A program made the translations under genes and the position numbers. A stretch of 64,000 nucleotides of DNA, taken from the NCBI RefSeq assembly GCF_000315625.1, contig NW_005434578.1:81688-145687 (forward strand), given 5' to 3'. Source of the stretch: Guillardia theta CCMP2712. Lineage: Eukaryota > Cryptophyceae > Pyrenomonadales > Geminigeraceae. The notes below the pieces were generated by a model. The model made no database searches. It saw only the letters and a program-made list of their open reading frames with translations, and was not told the DNA's origin. This document shows, piece by piece, positions 10,560 to 21,764 of the stretch (the first letter of the stretch is position 1; every line of letters begins with the position of its first letter).

Positions 10560-13050
10560 TGTAGGCGACTGATACATTCAATATGAGCTCACATGGCAAA
10601 GGAGTGTTACAATGTGGATGGATGGACAATGACATTACAATGTCTATCGTGGCATTGCCTGTGACAGATACATCGAAGTTGCCATCACTACGTTTGCCAT
10701 CGATTGCTGGAAGTTGACCCCATAACCTGCAATAGGAAAAATACTGCAGAAGATGATCTCATAAGGAGTAGTAGCACTGATCGGTAAAAGATGATGTCAC
10801 AATGTAGACAACTGCAGAATGTCCCCCGGATTGTACACCCTTACACAAGTTTGCAACATTGCTGTCCATGGCGCCCCGATATGGGGGGATAGAGGGAGGG
10901 ACAGGCATTCCCACAAAGTGATCAAGTACCCCTACAGGATGTGGTATTTAAGGCTTCCAGAAGGGGGTACTGTAGTCTGTCACCCGCCGCTAGAACGGGG
11001 TACGACGACCACCCCCATATACAACTCAATTTGTTACATACTAGAAGCACGAGGTGGGGGGTGGGCGTGGGGGTGGAATGAGAAGTGGTGGAGTCAATGC
11101 AGGGGGTAGTGCTAGGGAAGCTGTGGGGTCGAATACAAGAATACTTTTCTTTTAAAAATGTTGTTAAACATTATTGAGTCGTACCAGAAAGTACCCACCC
11201 TCTGTAGACAAAATATTGTTGTTTTGACCCGTTGTGATAGAGAGGAATATGCTTTAAAATTTATTGATTAGAAAACCTCTAACTTTATTAAAACTACCAG
11301 AAAAATAGTTATAACTGTTCTTGTAAGCTACAATAATTTTTTAAGTCCAGGACAGCAAGTATAAAAAGTAGTAGCCGTATAACCTTTTTTTAATTGTTAC
11401 TCCTACAGCCCGACCCACTCTACACCTACTAAAGCTACCCCCACCCCCATCACTGTTCTAGACAGAAGCTCACCCCTTTAATCAACCCCCCCTGTCTCCT
11501 CCTCCACCACCCTACCTGCCACTACCCCTACCTCCTCAATTTCTCTATGCCTAATCTTGAGACTGCCACGTACCTCTATTCGCCACCCCTGACCCCTTAC
11601 ACTATCAAACTCACATTCCTTAATGCCACCGGTGTTTTCCCCTTGAAGTACCCTTGTTATCAAGAGCTGAAAACCCTCAGGTATCTTCTCCACCCCTGGC
11701 TCTCAATCCCAGTTCAGTGACTCATTGATTGTGAAACAACCCCTACCCACAAATACCACCCTTCCTGGATCTGTACCCCTCGATTCATATATGAATACCC
11801 CCTTGTTTCAGCCTATCACTCACCCTGTGAGCTAGGGTTTGAACTGATGCTTCTATAACCTGCCAACTAATTTATAAAGAACTCTGATAGTTCGGAGTGA
11901 ATCAAACCTATAAAGATTTTATATGACCGTTTCTATTATTTCTGGCATGCTTCACCTGCCTGCTGCTGATGTGAATCAAAATGACCAAATCAGTTGGCGA
12001 TGGACGCATTTCTTGTATATAAAACACTTTTATTGAGTTTAATTATATTGTTAATTGACAAACATCGATGCTTGTTTCACACATCGATACAACTCCTACT
12101 GTAAAAGTACTTATAAATTCTGAACTGCTACAGTTCTCGAGCGATTTCGGTACAAAATATATTTTGAGATCTGTACAGAGATTAGATATGTTGTTGTTAT
12201 AATACCAATCTATTTTTGAAAATATATTTAAAACTTCATCGGATCCGAAAAGACAAGATTTCATCTTGCAATGTCTATGGACCCCCATGTTCTGCCTTCA
12301 AAGCGCATTCTTGGATGCTACCCTACCTGCCCCTCACCAAAATGTATACCCACCCTCATAATCAACTAGTTGTCATCCCCCTTGGGATGGTACCCCCAAA
12401 TTAAACAATGAACCCCTCAATGAAGGATTAGACCGGACTTTTACCCTCAATACTCCACAGGAATTTGGGGTCATCATTACCCAATGTCATTTTATACCGG
12501 TACGTTCAGTCCAGTACCCACCATCTCATAATCCTGTTTATAACTCACCGGTCATAGCAACGATTTTGACCCACCCTTCTACGCAACCACTCTACCCCAC
12601 CCCCACCCATTAGGGACCTACCTCTGAAGCATCCTCTCCTCCATGCAGGCGTGATCTCGTCGGCATCCAGCAGCTCCAACCCCCCCTCGTGCTCGCGCCC
12701 GGACACCTTCCGCTCCTCCCAGGCTGCTGGTCGGTCTTATCTTCACCAGCCCCTCTAGATCAATCGCCTTCTGATCTCTGAGGCCGTCAGGGTGCTTGCC
12801 GCGGAACTGCAGAGGATATTTCTTACACCTGCTCTGCAAAAGGGGATCCGTTGAAGTTCATTCCTTGTTTCCAATCGGCGACTTTGAGAAGGGATTTCAA
12901 GTCTTTGGGTGCTTGTATTGACACTGGCTGTTGCATGGTTTGCATTTGAGACAAATCTTCCTCCAGCATTCCCCCAAAGAATCAGAAATCGTCGAAGGCA
13001 GACAACTTGAACCTGGAATATATCACGTGAAGACATTGGATGAACTGATC
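10560..13050. other. Gene-poor spacer: AT-rich DNA with GTACCCC/CACCCC tracts
   Basis: No convincing gene. AT-rich stretches (11140-11400, 11870-12250) alternate with C-rich ones on the + strand (11400-11560, 12270-12620: CTACCCCCACCCCCATC, TACCCCACCCCC). A G-rich patch at about 10870-11110 includes GGGGGGTGGGCGTGGGGGTGG. A minus-strand frame at 12839-12618 (QFRGKHPDGLRDQKAIDLEG) looks briefly protein-like but has no detectable partner exons. Confidence 0.6.
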
Positions 13051-13064
13051 TGGAAGTTGTTACA

Positions 13065-15101
13065 ATGATGCAAGGATTAGAAACGGCTGGATACGACGAT
13101 CATATGAACCTTCCTTGGGACTCCCTTCGGGAGCAAGATTGGGCCTCATTAGGGTGTGATCCTGGTGAGACGGATTTTGATGTTCTCACAAACCACGACA
13201 TTTTTGGAAACCAATCATCTGCACCAATCGAAATTGATGGCGTTGACGGTGATATGAATTGCTCTGCGCTTCTGGGTTTTCAATGTAGTCCTGTTGCGGT
13301 TGATTCGTCTGTGGACTTCCTCTGGGAAAGTCTTGGAAATTCCAAGCAGGGTGCGCAGAATGCTTCTGCTCAGACTTCCAGTTCGAACACAAATGATCAC
13401 CAAGCAAGCAACCAGGAGGGGTGGTTGTCCTTTGATCAGGACAACAATGGCGATCTCAAGGTGCATGAGGATCACAAGCACATTCTTCCTGCTTTGCCGT
13501 CTTCGCCCCTTACCTATGCACACTTCTCACATGGAATCGACGGTATGAGGGATGAATCTACAGCCAAAGATGGATTCTGTACAGGACATTTCTGCTGTGT
13601 AGCAATTGGTGATGGACGAGTGTCTCCACATACCAGTGATCAGGCTCGTTTCCTCTTGGAAAATTTGAAACGATCTGCCGGTAGGGATGAGCATGCGATT
13701 GTTCGTCTCAAGAACGAAGCGTCGATGGACTTGAAGATCTTGGTGTTCCCTTATGCGTCACCCGAATCCCTTGCATTGCGAGAATACATAGCATCCAACG
13801 TCAGCCAAATACCGGCTCCTTTCGTGCTCCTCTGCGGTGACTTGTCAACAGGAATGAAATCTTCATTCACTGATCATGTCTCCACCAATGTGAAGTCATA
13901 CATCATCAAAGGGCTGGCAGAGTGCATGAGTGACAAGCGATGCAATGTCACCGCTTCAAAGTTGAAGGGTAACGAAGGTCCGAGGGCAGCTGTGAATCTC
14001 GTGGAGCCATTCGCTTCTACGTTTTTCAAAGACGTGATCGATGTTGACAGTCTACCTAATCATCAACCCACGGATGCTGAGGCTTCGACATCACACTTTG
14101 CCCCTAAGGTCTCCCCTCGTGCTGGGTTGCCTTACAACATGGGCTCTTCTACTCCGAGGAATTCGTCACCGGACGAGTCGGTTCCTTCGACCCCTCGAGC
14201 TGACGATGAGGTGCACGTCGAGGGTAAAGCAACAGCACACTTTCCGGTCAATCTGTTTGTGACAGCGATTGCGGATGGTTCGATTGAATCGGACACTCCT
14301 CAAAAAATCCGGGAGCGGCTTGCGCAAATTGTACGAAAAGTCCCAAAAGAGCAGAACACAAATGTGGAAGTTTGTGACGGCGGAACAATTGATTTGAAGA
14401 TGCGAGTTTTTGTTGTCAACAGTGAAGATGCAAAGGCTGTAGGGGAATACATCAACAGTCATCTGAAACAGAACCCAGCTCCATTCGTTGTCCTTGCAAG
14501 ACACCTTCCGATGGCGGTACTCTATGACCCAACTTTGCTTGATCTTTCCGATGCAAGCGTAGCTGATCGTTTGAGGAAGCAAGCAAAGACTCGAGCAGTG
14601 AAGGTTCTAAGGGAGGCAATCGCCAACAAATCCTTGGGGATAACGATGTCAATGATGCGAGGCCATGAGGGTGCTTTGATTCCTGCCGACAGATTGTATG
14701 ATGCTCTGGGAACTCTGACGAAACCTGTGCAAGATGGTGACAACCCAGGCAAGTACATTATCTTCGAAGCCAGGAACAAGGCGGGAAGCGTACCGTGCTC
14801 TCCGAGAAAGAGACTGGCGAGTGAGGCTCTGGACAAACAACCCCTGTCAGGTGGGAGCATGCATCTTGGGATGCCTGGCAGTACGGCAGGCACGATGGGG
14901 CCTGAGAGTCGAATAGCAAACGACATGGTGTACAAACCTGTGAATCACCCGAAAATCATGTCCAATGGGAATAGGAAAGCCTCGATGGCCTCTGCTTCAG
15001 CAAGCTTCCTGCACCGCGACATGATTGTGAAAACTTTCAACAAGCGGGCAAGAAAGGAGGAATTCCCTTTTGACGGTGTATACGATCACGAATTTGTATG
15101 A
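13065..15101 (+). CDS. Large single-exon protein with internally duplicated unknown domain
   Basis: Family not recognised. 678 codons without intron, unusual among its neighbours. The N-terminal about 170 residues are acidic and Ser/Asn-rich (NLPWDSLREQDWASLG, VDSSVDFLWESLG). Two copies of one domain follow, residues about 172-318 and about 391-551. Copy 1 has MDLKILVFPYASPESLALRE and PAPFVLLCGDLS; copy 2 has IDLKMRVFVVNSEDAKAVGE and PAPFVVLARHLP. Both then carry a helical part ending in K-G-x-E-G or R-G-H-E-G (LKGNEGPRAA, MRGHEGALIP). A Ser/Pro-rich linker lies between them. The tail is basic then acidic (FNKRARKEEFPFDG), with a possible nuclear localisation motif, KRARK. A nuclear regulatory role is a guess. 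The frame opens with two adjacent ATGs; the first is used. Confidence 0.8.
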   Translation: MMQGLETAGYDDHMNLPWDSLREQDWASLGCDPGETDFDVLTNHDIFGNQSSAPIEIDGVDGDMNCSALLGFQCSPVAVDSSVDFLWESLGNSKQGAQNASAQTSSSNTNDHQASNQEGWLSFDQDNNGDLKVHEDHKHILPALPSSPLTYAHFSHGIDGMRDESTAKDGFCTGHFCCVAIGDGRVSPHTSDQARFLLENLKRSAGRDEHAIVRLKNEASMDLKILVFPYASPESLALREYIASNVSQIPAPFVLLCGDLSTGMKSSFTDHVSTNVKSYIIKGLAECMSDKRCNVTASKLKGNEGPRAAVNLVEPFASTFFKDVIDVDSLPNHQPTDAEASTSHFAPKVSPRAGLPYNMGSSTPRNSSPDESVPSTPRADDEVHVEGKATAHFPVNLFVTAIADGSIESDTPQKIRERLAQIVRKVPKEQNTNVEVCDGGTIDLKMRVFVVNSEDAKAVGEYINSHLKQNPAPFVVLARHLPMAVLYDPTLLDLSDASVADRLRKQAKTRAVKVLREAIANKSLGITMSMMRGHEGALIPADRLYDALGTLTKPVQDGDNPGKYIIFEARNKAGSVPCSPRKRLASEALDKQPLSGGSMHLGMPGSTAGTMGPESRIANDMVYKPVNHPKIMSNGNRKASMASASASFLHRDMIVKTFNKRARKEEFPFDGVYDHEFV

Positions 15102-15370
15102 ACTATGTCAGGGAAGGAGAAGTAGCTACTTGGGGTAAGGGTCTGCTGATCGCATATCGGACGAGTTGTTCAAATCGACCAATTTGTAAAATCAAGTTTT
15201 TTCGAGTGATGTCCTAAAGTTATCTCTGTTGGCTCTGGTTCACTTATTGCAAGGTTCTGTGATTAAACGCCTGCGAAAGTATCTGCTGAGCAGAGGAATT
15301 TGCGCGCAAATCAATAAATGAGATGAAAAAGATGACTGCTCGCAAACTCTATCCAAATTCAACTCTCGTC

Positions 15371-17012
15371 TCATGCAGCATTCGCGCGAATATCGTTGAT
15401 GGAGGTGACAGAAAACCCGGAGGTCCGTGCGAGGTAGACGGCGTCGAGGTCTTCCATCCTCCCTTCTCCGCTTGTGGGCGCAAGCTCTCCCATGCACGCC
15501 ACAGTCTCCAGCCCTGCCGATCTTAAGAGGAGGAGGGAGGCCTGGAACTTGTCCACCTCTTCCACCTACACATGCGTCACTCGCTCTCCTCCGCTGCCTG
15601 CTCCTCACCTTCAAGGTATCCACATCGACTGGAACTGGTAGGATGTGTCCATCCAGCTCGAGAGTCTCAGCTGTCCCGTTGAGCAGGCCGTGAAGGGTTT
15701 GCAACCGAGAGTCAGCCGCCACCCCTTCTCAGCACGTCACCAATGGCAGCACGAGCAAAGAATCAGTACCGGAAGACTGCAGCAGCATGGTCGAGACTGC
15801 GTCTGTCAGCTTCAACTTCACCTGCCTCTCCTTGTCCAGCGGAGCCCAGAGCACCCCTGAGGTGTACCTCGACATGCTGGCAAGAGCGCTAGCGGACACA
15901 GTCTGAGCGCTTGCGAGGAGAAAGGCCCTCTGTTGGTCGATCATCACGATGAGCTTGCCGGCAGCCAAACTTGCTGCAGCCTCCTTGACAGAGGAGCTGC
16001 CGAAGGAGAGGCCGCTAGACGCTTCGCCGTCCTCCGTCAGGTCAAGCTTGAGAGAGTGGGACATCCTGGCCGCCTTTGTCCTGAGATATTTCACGTTGTA
16101 GGTGTTGGGCTCCACCAGCGAAGGTTTCGTCCTGTCGATCTTCACCCCCACGTCTGTCAGCTGCTGGATCTTGTAGGGGTTGTTGGTCACCAACTGCACT
16201 GACAGGATCCCCATGTCCTCGAGGATCGCAGGAACACAATCGTAGGACCTTTCATCGTCCTCGAACCCCAGATGCCTGTTAGCGTCCACCGTGTCCAGCC
16301 CGTTGTCTTGCAGCTGGTATGCAGCGATCTTGTTCGCCAGGCCGATGCCCCTCCCCTCCTGAGGCATGTAGATGATGGCTCCAGAGTTCTGGTTGATGTA
16401 GTTGAGTGCCATGTCCAACTGCTCCTTGCAGTCACACCTCTTCGAGCCCAGTACCTCCGACGTGAAGCACTGATCGTGTACCCGCACAACCACTCCCTCC
16501 TTCCCCCTCAAGTCCCCGCTCACCATCACCACCGGCTCCATCTCCGTCCACTCCAGCACCCGCTCGCCGTTCCTTGTAACTATCTTAGCTCCCCTGTACC
16601 TGTAGGAGCGCAGACGGAACATCCCGCGGTCAGTGGGCATGTGGCACTCAGCGATGAACTCAGTCTTGCCCTCGGGGTAGTACTGGTCCCCGAAGCTCTT
16701 CCCCTGGCTCGCGCGCATCGGCTCGATGGCCATGCGCAGCTTCAGGTGAGCCGCGTTGATCCGCGGGCTGGAGCTGCCGGACATTCCCACGGCAGTTGCG
16801 ACATGGTCGTGGAAGGAGGAGCGATGGGGCGCAGGGGCTTGCGGACGAGCTTCCATGTCTACTGCTGGGAACGTGCAGGCGAAGCAAGCCGTGTCCTTGA
16901 GCCAGAGGGAGGAGATGAGGAGGAGCACCATGTAGAGCGACATGTTGAGCCAGCAGTGGGTAGAGAAGGGAGTGCGAGCTTTCTTGCGGCAGGCGCCTGT
17001 CTGTTTCCCCAT
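15371..17012 (-). CDS. GTP cyclohydrolase II with C-terminal degenerate DHBP-synthase-like domain (riboflavin synthesis)
   Basis: The N-terminal enzyme opens the GTP ring in the first step of riboflavin synthesis. The zinc site is intact (CFTSEVLGSKRCDC, C-x10-C-x-C), as are YMPQEGRGIGLANK with the catalytic Arg and LVTNNPYKIQQL. After about residue 335 the sequence resembles DHBP synthase (RibB): ASLAAGKLIVMID ... SRYTSGVLWAPL. Two more exons carry its end: DGHILPVPVD (compare GHIFPLR), about 15670-15610; and LLLLRSAGLETVACMGELAP to VTSINDIRANAA, stop at 15371. The acidic DDEDRENEGD loop is absent, as are the RATTI-type segment and the GHTEA histidine, so this domain is probably inactive. 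Plant and bacterial fusions have the reverse order, RibB then RibA. The leader MSLYMVLLLISSLWLKDTACFACTF is signal-peptide-like with a Phe near the cut, as in complex-plastid targeting; that start (about 16943) may be the true one. Confidence 0.85.
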
Positions 17013-17036
17013 AACCTTCCTCGCTTCTCCTCCTAG

Positions 17037-17700
17037 AGCTCAGGCAAGAAATCTTTGTGCCTGCATGTCATCGGGGGATCCTCGTGTCCTGCCCCCTGTC
17101 CGCTACCTGAACATCCCACAGTGAGCAACAAGAGCATCCGGTCGCCTCCTCTGACCGCTCTATCCAGGTGTCAATCTTGAGTGGGGAGCGAAGAGGCTGA
17201 GGAATCAGAGCGCAACCAGAGGCCCAAGACTGAACCCTGAAGGAACGGGTTAGCGAAGGAGACGGCAATCTGCGGACGGAGAGTCGATGGAACTTGGAGA
17301 CATGGGGGAACCAAAAGGTGACTTAAGGGAGGTGGAGGGCACTGGGGCAGACAATGAAAGCAAGAGAAAAGAGAGAACAGTGATGAGAATGAGAAGGCAG
17401 ACGAGGAGGAAGTTGTCGTAATCATCGTAATGTATGAGAAAAGAGATGATGATAACCATTACAACAGGGGGGAACTCATGTGATTTGAGCGAGCAGGATG
17501 GAAGATGTACGCAAGCAGAGAGAAAGACAGATGACCTCAGAAACAAAATATGATGAGGGAAAAAGAGCAAGAATCATGACCGGCAGGTCAAGCGACGAGG
17601 AGTTGGAGAGTGTTCACAAGCAAGAAATCAGAAAATCGTCAAGACAGAACTACGTTTGGTGAAGTAGCAAGCAAGTCCTGAGAGGGAGGATAAAAGGAGG
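17037..17700. other. Spacer without recognised gene
   Basis: Purine-rich spacer upstream of the riboflavin gene on the other strand. I see no exon chain, RNA gene or repeat family in it beyond general GA richness. Confidence 0.5.
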
Positions 17701-17703
17701 AGC

Positions 17704-18060
17704 AGAAGCCGGAGGAGAAGGAGATGGTGAGCGAGAGGGAGATGGAGAGCAAGAGCAAGAGGGAGAGCAAGAGCAAGAGCAAGAGCAAGAGGGAGAGCAA
17801 GAGCCAAGAGCGAGAGCGAGAGCGAGAGCGAGAGCGAGAGCAAGAGGGAGAGCAAGAGCAAGAGGGAGAGGGAGAGCAAGAGCAAGAGGGAGAGCAAGAG
17901 CAAGAGGGAGAGGGAGAGCGAGAGCAAGAGGGAGAGCAAGAGCGAGAGCGAGAGCGAGAGCGAGAGCGAGAGCAAGAGCGAGAGCAAGAGCGAGAGCAAG
18001 AGCGAGAGCAAGAGCGAGAGCAAGAGCGAGAGGGAGAGCAAGAGCGAGAGGGAGAGCGCT
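17704..18060. repeat. Hexanucleotide GAGAGC / AAGAGC / GAGAGG tandem array
   Basis: About 350 bases of six-base units, mainly GAGAGC, AAGAGC and GAGAGG in mixed order (for example 17820-17845 and 17940-18050). All six frames are open across it and give charged or Ser/Leu repeats. This follows from the unit length being a multiple of three and is not evidence of coding. Confidence 0.9.
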
Positions 18061-18787
18061 TGCATGCAATGACTCGCAAACATCTAAAGGAGGCCGCACA
18101 GCCTGTGATTTAGCAAGCATGTATAACCATCTATAAACCATACCCGTTATACATGCTGCTAGAGCCTCGGGCTTGCCCGGCTCCCGGCTCCCGGTGCCTT
18201 GTAGTCACTCAGTGCCGGGGGATGAGATCGAGTCCGCCTCGCTATCAATTATTAGGAAAAGATGAGGTCATCTGAATTGTGATACGGAGAAGCAGTCAAG
18301 TGGAAAGGCCCGGGGACATGGCGCGGCCTTTCGAGGGACGATCAATGGCAGGCAGCGACGAGGAACGAGGGGAGAGGAGGAGACAATGGGAACAGTAGCA
18401 TGCTGGTGTTGTCATGAAGACTGACTGACAGCATCCATAGCTAGATCGCAATCTTCGTCTTCTGACTGCAAAGGGGAGTTCATAGCCTCACAAAGTGGGA
18501 CCAAAGGAGAGATTGAGGAGTTGGAACTCGGCGTGTAGGAGAGGCCACAAAGAGGGGAAGGAGGAACAGCACGATCTACAGGAAGCAGTATCTGTGACAT
18601 CGATCGGCTCGTATCGTTCTTTCCTTCACTGGCTCTTTTCACCATCAATCGTTACTGCGGTGCTGACGTGGGCACTTGAAACCGGCTGACCGCAACAAGA
18701 ACAGACAGAACAGTGAGTCTTTCACCTGCATTCCCTGACTGCGTGCTGTTGCTGCATCTCTTCCTCTGACCTCGGGGCAGGAAGGAG

Positions 18788-19865
18788 ATGATTACGAGCC
18801 TGTGCGAGTGTCGCTCCAAGGACTTGGACCCCGAGGTTGTCCTCGCTCTTGACCGCCTTCATGCCTGATGTGCGTCCGCAGCTCCGGTGCATCCTCTGCG
18901 GCGAGAACAAGTGCAGCGGCTGCTCCGCGCTTCTGCAGAAGAGCTACGTCCTCGACAAATCAGAGCAGAGGCAAGCGCGAGGGACCATGAACGGCAAGGG
19001 AGAGGAGAACCCTGGGATCGAGGAGGGGCATCATCAGATAGTGAACGAGATCTCCTACAAGAAAGACTCGTGCTACTACTCTCAGGATTCGGAGATGGCC
19101 GGATGGGACAAAGTAGAGCAAACCAAGGCCTCCAAACCCGCAAAGAACAGGAGGGACCCTCTTCTTCAGGTACAAGCCCAGACCCTCCCAGCTCTGCTCA
19201 GCTACCGGTAGCAGGAGTTTGACTTCTTCTTCCCAGGTTTGGTTCCGGGAGCCTGTGACGCACAGAAGTGCAGACTCGACGCTCCTGGTCCCCAAGGAGT
19301 TTACTCTCTACGAGTTCATGATACAGTGGGGAGATCGTCGGTGGATTGTAAAGAGGAGGTGAGAACAACGCTTCCGTTTCTCGCTACCATGCCTTGACTT
19401 GATGCCTTTTAAGGTTCAGGGAGTTTGTTGCACTAGATGCTGCTCTCGATGCAAGTTTGCCTGAAGAAGTTCAACTCCCACCCTTCCCCGGAAAGAAGGT
19501 AACGAGCCGTTGCGGCGCGTGCTGCTTCTCAATGGCTTTTGAAGGCCTTGGGTCGCATGAGCCCGTCATTGATCCGCACGAGGAGGATGGAGCTAGAAGC
19601 TTACTTACGAGTACTCTTACACGTTTGTAACGGTCCTTGAGATCACTGAGATATGGTGCTCGAAGGAGGTCTTGTTGAATCGGCACATCAGCGTGAATGT
19701 ACATGTTCGCAATTTCTGTCGACTGGTAGGCGCTTCTTTCGTTCTTGTATAGATGGTAACGAGAATGATAGCCTGAAGGCTGCAACGAAGCAGTCAAGTG
19801 GGAGGCTCCATGGGAAGAATGGAAGGCCACGGATTAAGGTAGATCCAACACTGTATCCAAGGTAA
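18788..19865 (+). CDS. PX-domain protein with N-terminal Cys-rich (zinc-binding-like) segment
   Basis: Likely binds phosphoinositides on endomembranes through its PX domain. Exon 1 from ATG 18788 (MITSLCECRSKDLDPE) splices in phase over a 47-base intron to LRCILCGENKCSGC. This forms a C-x-C...C-x2-C...C-x2-C cluster, probably a zinc-binding knuckle. After a polar exon (about 19150) the PX domain spans three exons: EFTLYEFMIQWGDRRWIVKRR (about 19230-19360), FREFVALDAALDASLPEEV with LPPFPGKK (about 19415-19500), and MSPSLIRTRRMELEAYLRVLL (about 19545-19628). This is the canonical RRFREF, PPxPxK and RRxxLExYL pattern; the basic RR/R residues that contact phosphoinositide are present. The last exons are less certain; the most plausible stop is the TAA at about 19863. 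Exons further 5' cannot be excluded. Confidence 0.75.
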
Positions 19866-20046
19866 CCGATCAAAATGTTAGAGCCGTGCCTCATCATTTG
19901 ATCTCACGAAGTGTTACAGCTTTGGGAATCTCACAGATGGTTCATAAATGATTCTTAAAGGCGGTCTTAAGGAATAGACTGGCCCGTAAGCGTACGAGGC
20001 GAACGAACTTGTACACACTATTAGATTGAGAATCAATGATGCTCAC

Positions 20047-20685
20047 TTAGGTCTTCTTTTTCTTCTTCTCTTCTGATTCTGTTGCTTCTTCTGTAAATCT
20101 ATCAAATCCCGAGAAAACTGAATGAAACATTGCATTACCTGGTTCCTCCGTATCGGGGACTGAGCTGCTTTCAATGCCTACGTCCCCACCTTCGGCTTCA
20201 TGCGTTTTCGCCTTGTTTTCCCACACGAGTCGTTCACCCGGAGTTAGTCGCTTCCATGCTGCTCCCAGCTCTCTCATCAGATCTGTCTGCGAGTCGAACT
20301 GTCCTGTCTGGCGCATCCTATCTCCCTCCTCCTTCACAAACAAGTTATAAGCTGACGGCGTCCTTGGTTTACGATCCGCCTTATCCTGCATGAAAATGAG
20401 AGGAAGCAAGACTAGAGAATCGATCAGACATACAAGCTTTCTCTTCTTGTGTGAATGGTCGGCCGCCATTGGCATACTCATCGGCATGGGAACATGGAGC
20501 TGAGACACAGGGAGTCCAGAGACAGGTCCATTTAGAGTGAGCAACATCTTTGCAGAGATGTGAGATGATAGCCAAGAAGGATCCAAGGAGGGTGTTACCT
20601 TCCCGAACTCAATATATGCATTGCCAAGATTGTGCAAAGCGGCTTGAAAAGCGTTTGGACCTCCTCCACTGGACATCGCAGGCAC
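20047..20685 (-). CDS. HMG-box protein
   Basis: Probable DNA-binding chromatin or transcription protein. The HMG box is RKPRTPSAYNLFVKEEGDR ... ELGAAWKRLTPGERLVWENK, with the usual aromatic core residues Y, F and W. The frame is open through three introns that should be removed: about 20605-20555 (after YIEFGK), about 20440-20392 (after KKRKL, ending TTTCATGCAG), and about 20140-20100 (after DTEEPG). The spliced protein is about 160-170 residues with a basic KKRKL before the box and a lysine-rich end (EEKKKKKT). The start ATG at 20685 is the first in frame; the N-terminus FQAALHNLGNAYIEFGK looks helical. Confidence 0.75.
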   Translation of the reverse strand: MPAMSSGGGPNAFQAALHNLGNAYIEFGKVTPSLDPSWLSSHISAKMLLTLNGPVSGLPVSQLHVPMPMSMPMAADHSHKKRKLVCLIDSLVLLPLIFMQDKADRKPRTPSAYNLFVKEEGDRMRQTGQFDSQTDLMRELGAAWKRLTPGERLVWENKAKTHEAEGGDVGIESSSVPDTEEPGNAMFHSVFSGFDRFTEEATESEEKKKKKT

Positions 20686-20699
20686 ATTGCTCGGCTGTG

Positions 20700-21764
20700 G
20701 TGGAGGGGGGTATGGTTGATTTGGATACCCGCCTGAGGGGTAGTCCCCGGGAAATCGAGCAAGAATTTTGAAATAAAAGCTAAAGAAAGATCCCTCCGGA
20801 CAATGTAAGGCTCTGTAAAGCCTTCTTCTTTGTCACAAGCAGCTGCTCGCCTGCGAATTGGATTACGTGATGTCAGATTCTGGTCAAGAAAAGATGGAAA
20901 GATGGAAAACCAATGCAACAAATAGAATGTGATGTTCGAGAGAAAGATATATTTGAGCAAAATTTCACGTTGACAAACATCCAAAGTACGTGATCATGTC
21001 GACGCAACAGATCTAAACTAATACGACGCCTTGAGCTTTCTGAATCCGCGTTCATCGTTCAAAACGGATAAAGCATTAGATGCATATGGCACGGAACATA
21101 AGAATGTAGCGCAATCAATGATGTGCATCGTACTCTACATCTTGTGTCGAAACAAGACAATGTTGCTGGATGTGGCCAAACACATATCGATGCGACGGGG
21201 GAGACACAAACACAATTCAAAATGAACAAACGTGAATCAGACAGCAAACATGAAGATCACTGAGCTGAGTTCCGTCAATCTCTCAATTTCGAGGCATAAT
21301 GGAAGAAGAGGGAGGGAGGTAGAAGGACGCAAGATGGGCCTCGAGCCATCGGGTGCGAGCGTTAGTTTGCGAAGGGCTTCATGGTTTGAAAGGAGGAGCG
21401 GACGAAGATAACAAAAACTATTGAATAGGAGAGGGGGTAGGAAGCAGAGGGGGGGTGGTAGGAAAGAAGGGTAGGAGACAAATAGGGCAGTGGTAAGAGA
21501 AAGGGTACTGGGGGTGGTAGGACGGTGGTAGTAGGGAGCAACGAGGGAATAAATAGGAGGGTAGGTGGGACAGGATGGGGAAGGATAGGAGAACGCAATT
21601 AGTGGGTATGGGGTAGCGATCTACAAAAGGTGGGGTCATCAATGGAGTCAAGGTAGGGTAGGGTAGTCCAATTAGGGTAGCAGTTTTATTTGGTACCTAG
21701 CTGTATCAGATCCCAATACAAATATAAATATATTCGGTACCAAGCTTTTTAAAACCTTTCAAAG
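20700..21764. other. Spacer: no gene seen; G-rich GGTAGG tract at its right
   Basis: 20700-21360 shows no coherent exons. From about 21420 to 21680 the + strand is G-rich with repeated GGTAGG, GGGGTAGG and GGGTGGTAGG words and almost no C. This is the left flank of GC-rich island 3. Confidence 0.6.

Noticed and set aside
12618-13036. Minus-strand frame with QFRGKHPDGLRDQKAIDLEG and upstream frame to 13036
   Set aside because: Briefly protein-like, but no conserved motif, no joining splice sites and immediate loss of quality downstream; too weak to list as a gene.
17704-18060. Long open frames on both strands giving charged (GEREQE...) or Ser/Leu-rich proteins
   Set aside because: The hexanucleotide tandem repeat keeps every frame open; there is no non-repetitive protein sequence attached and no splice-compatible partner.
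18412-18648. Minus-strand Ser/Asp-rich frame (SSISPLVPLCEAMNSPLQSEDED)
   Set aside because: Composition is compatible with a disordered protein, but it is short, has no partner exon and no domain; the + strand PX gene begins just beyond. Left as undecided.
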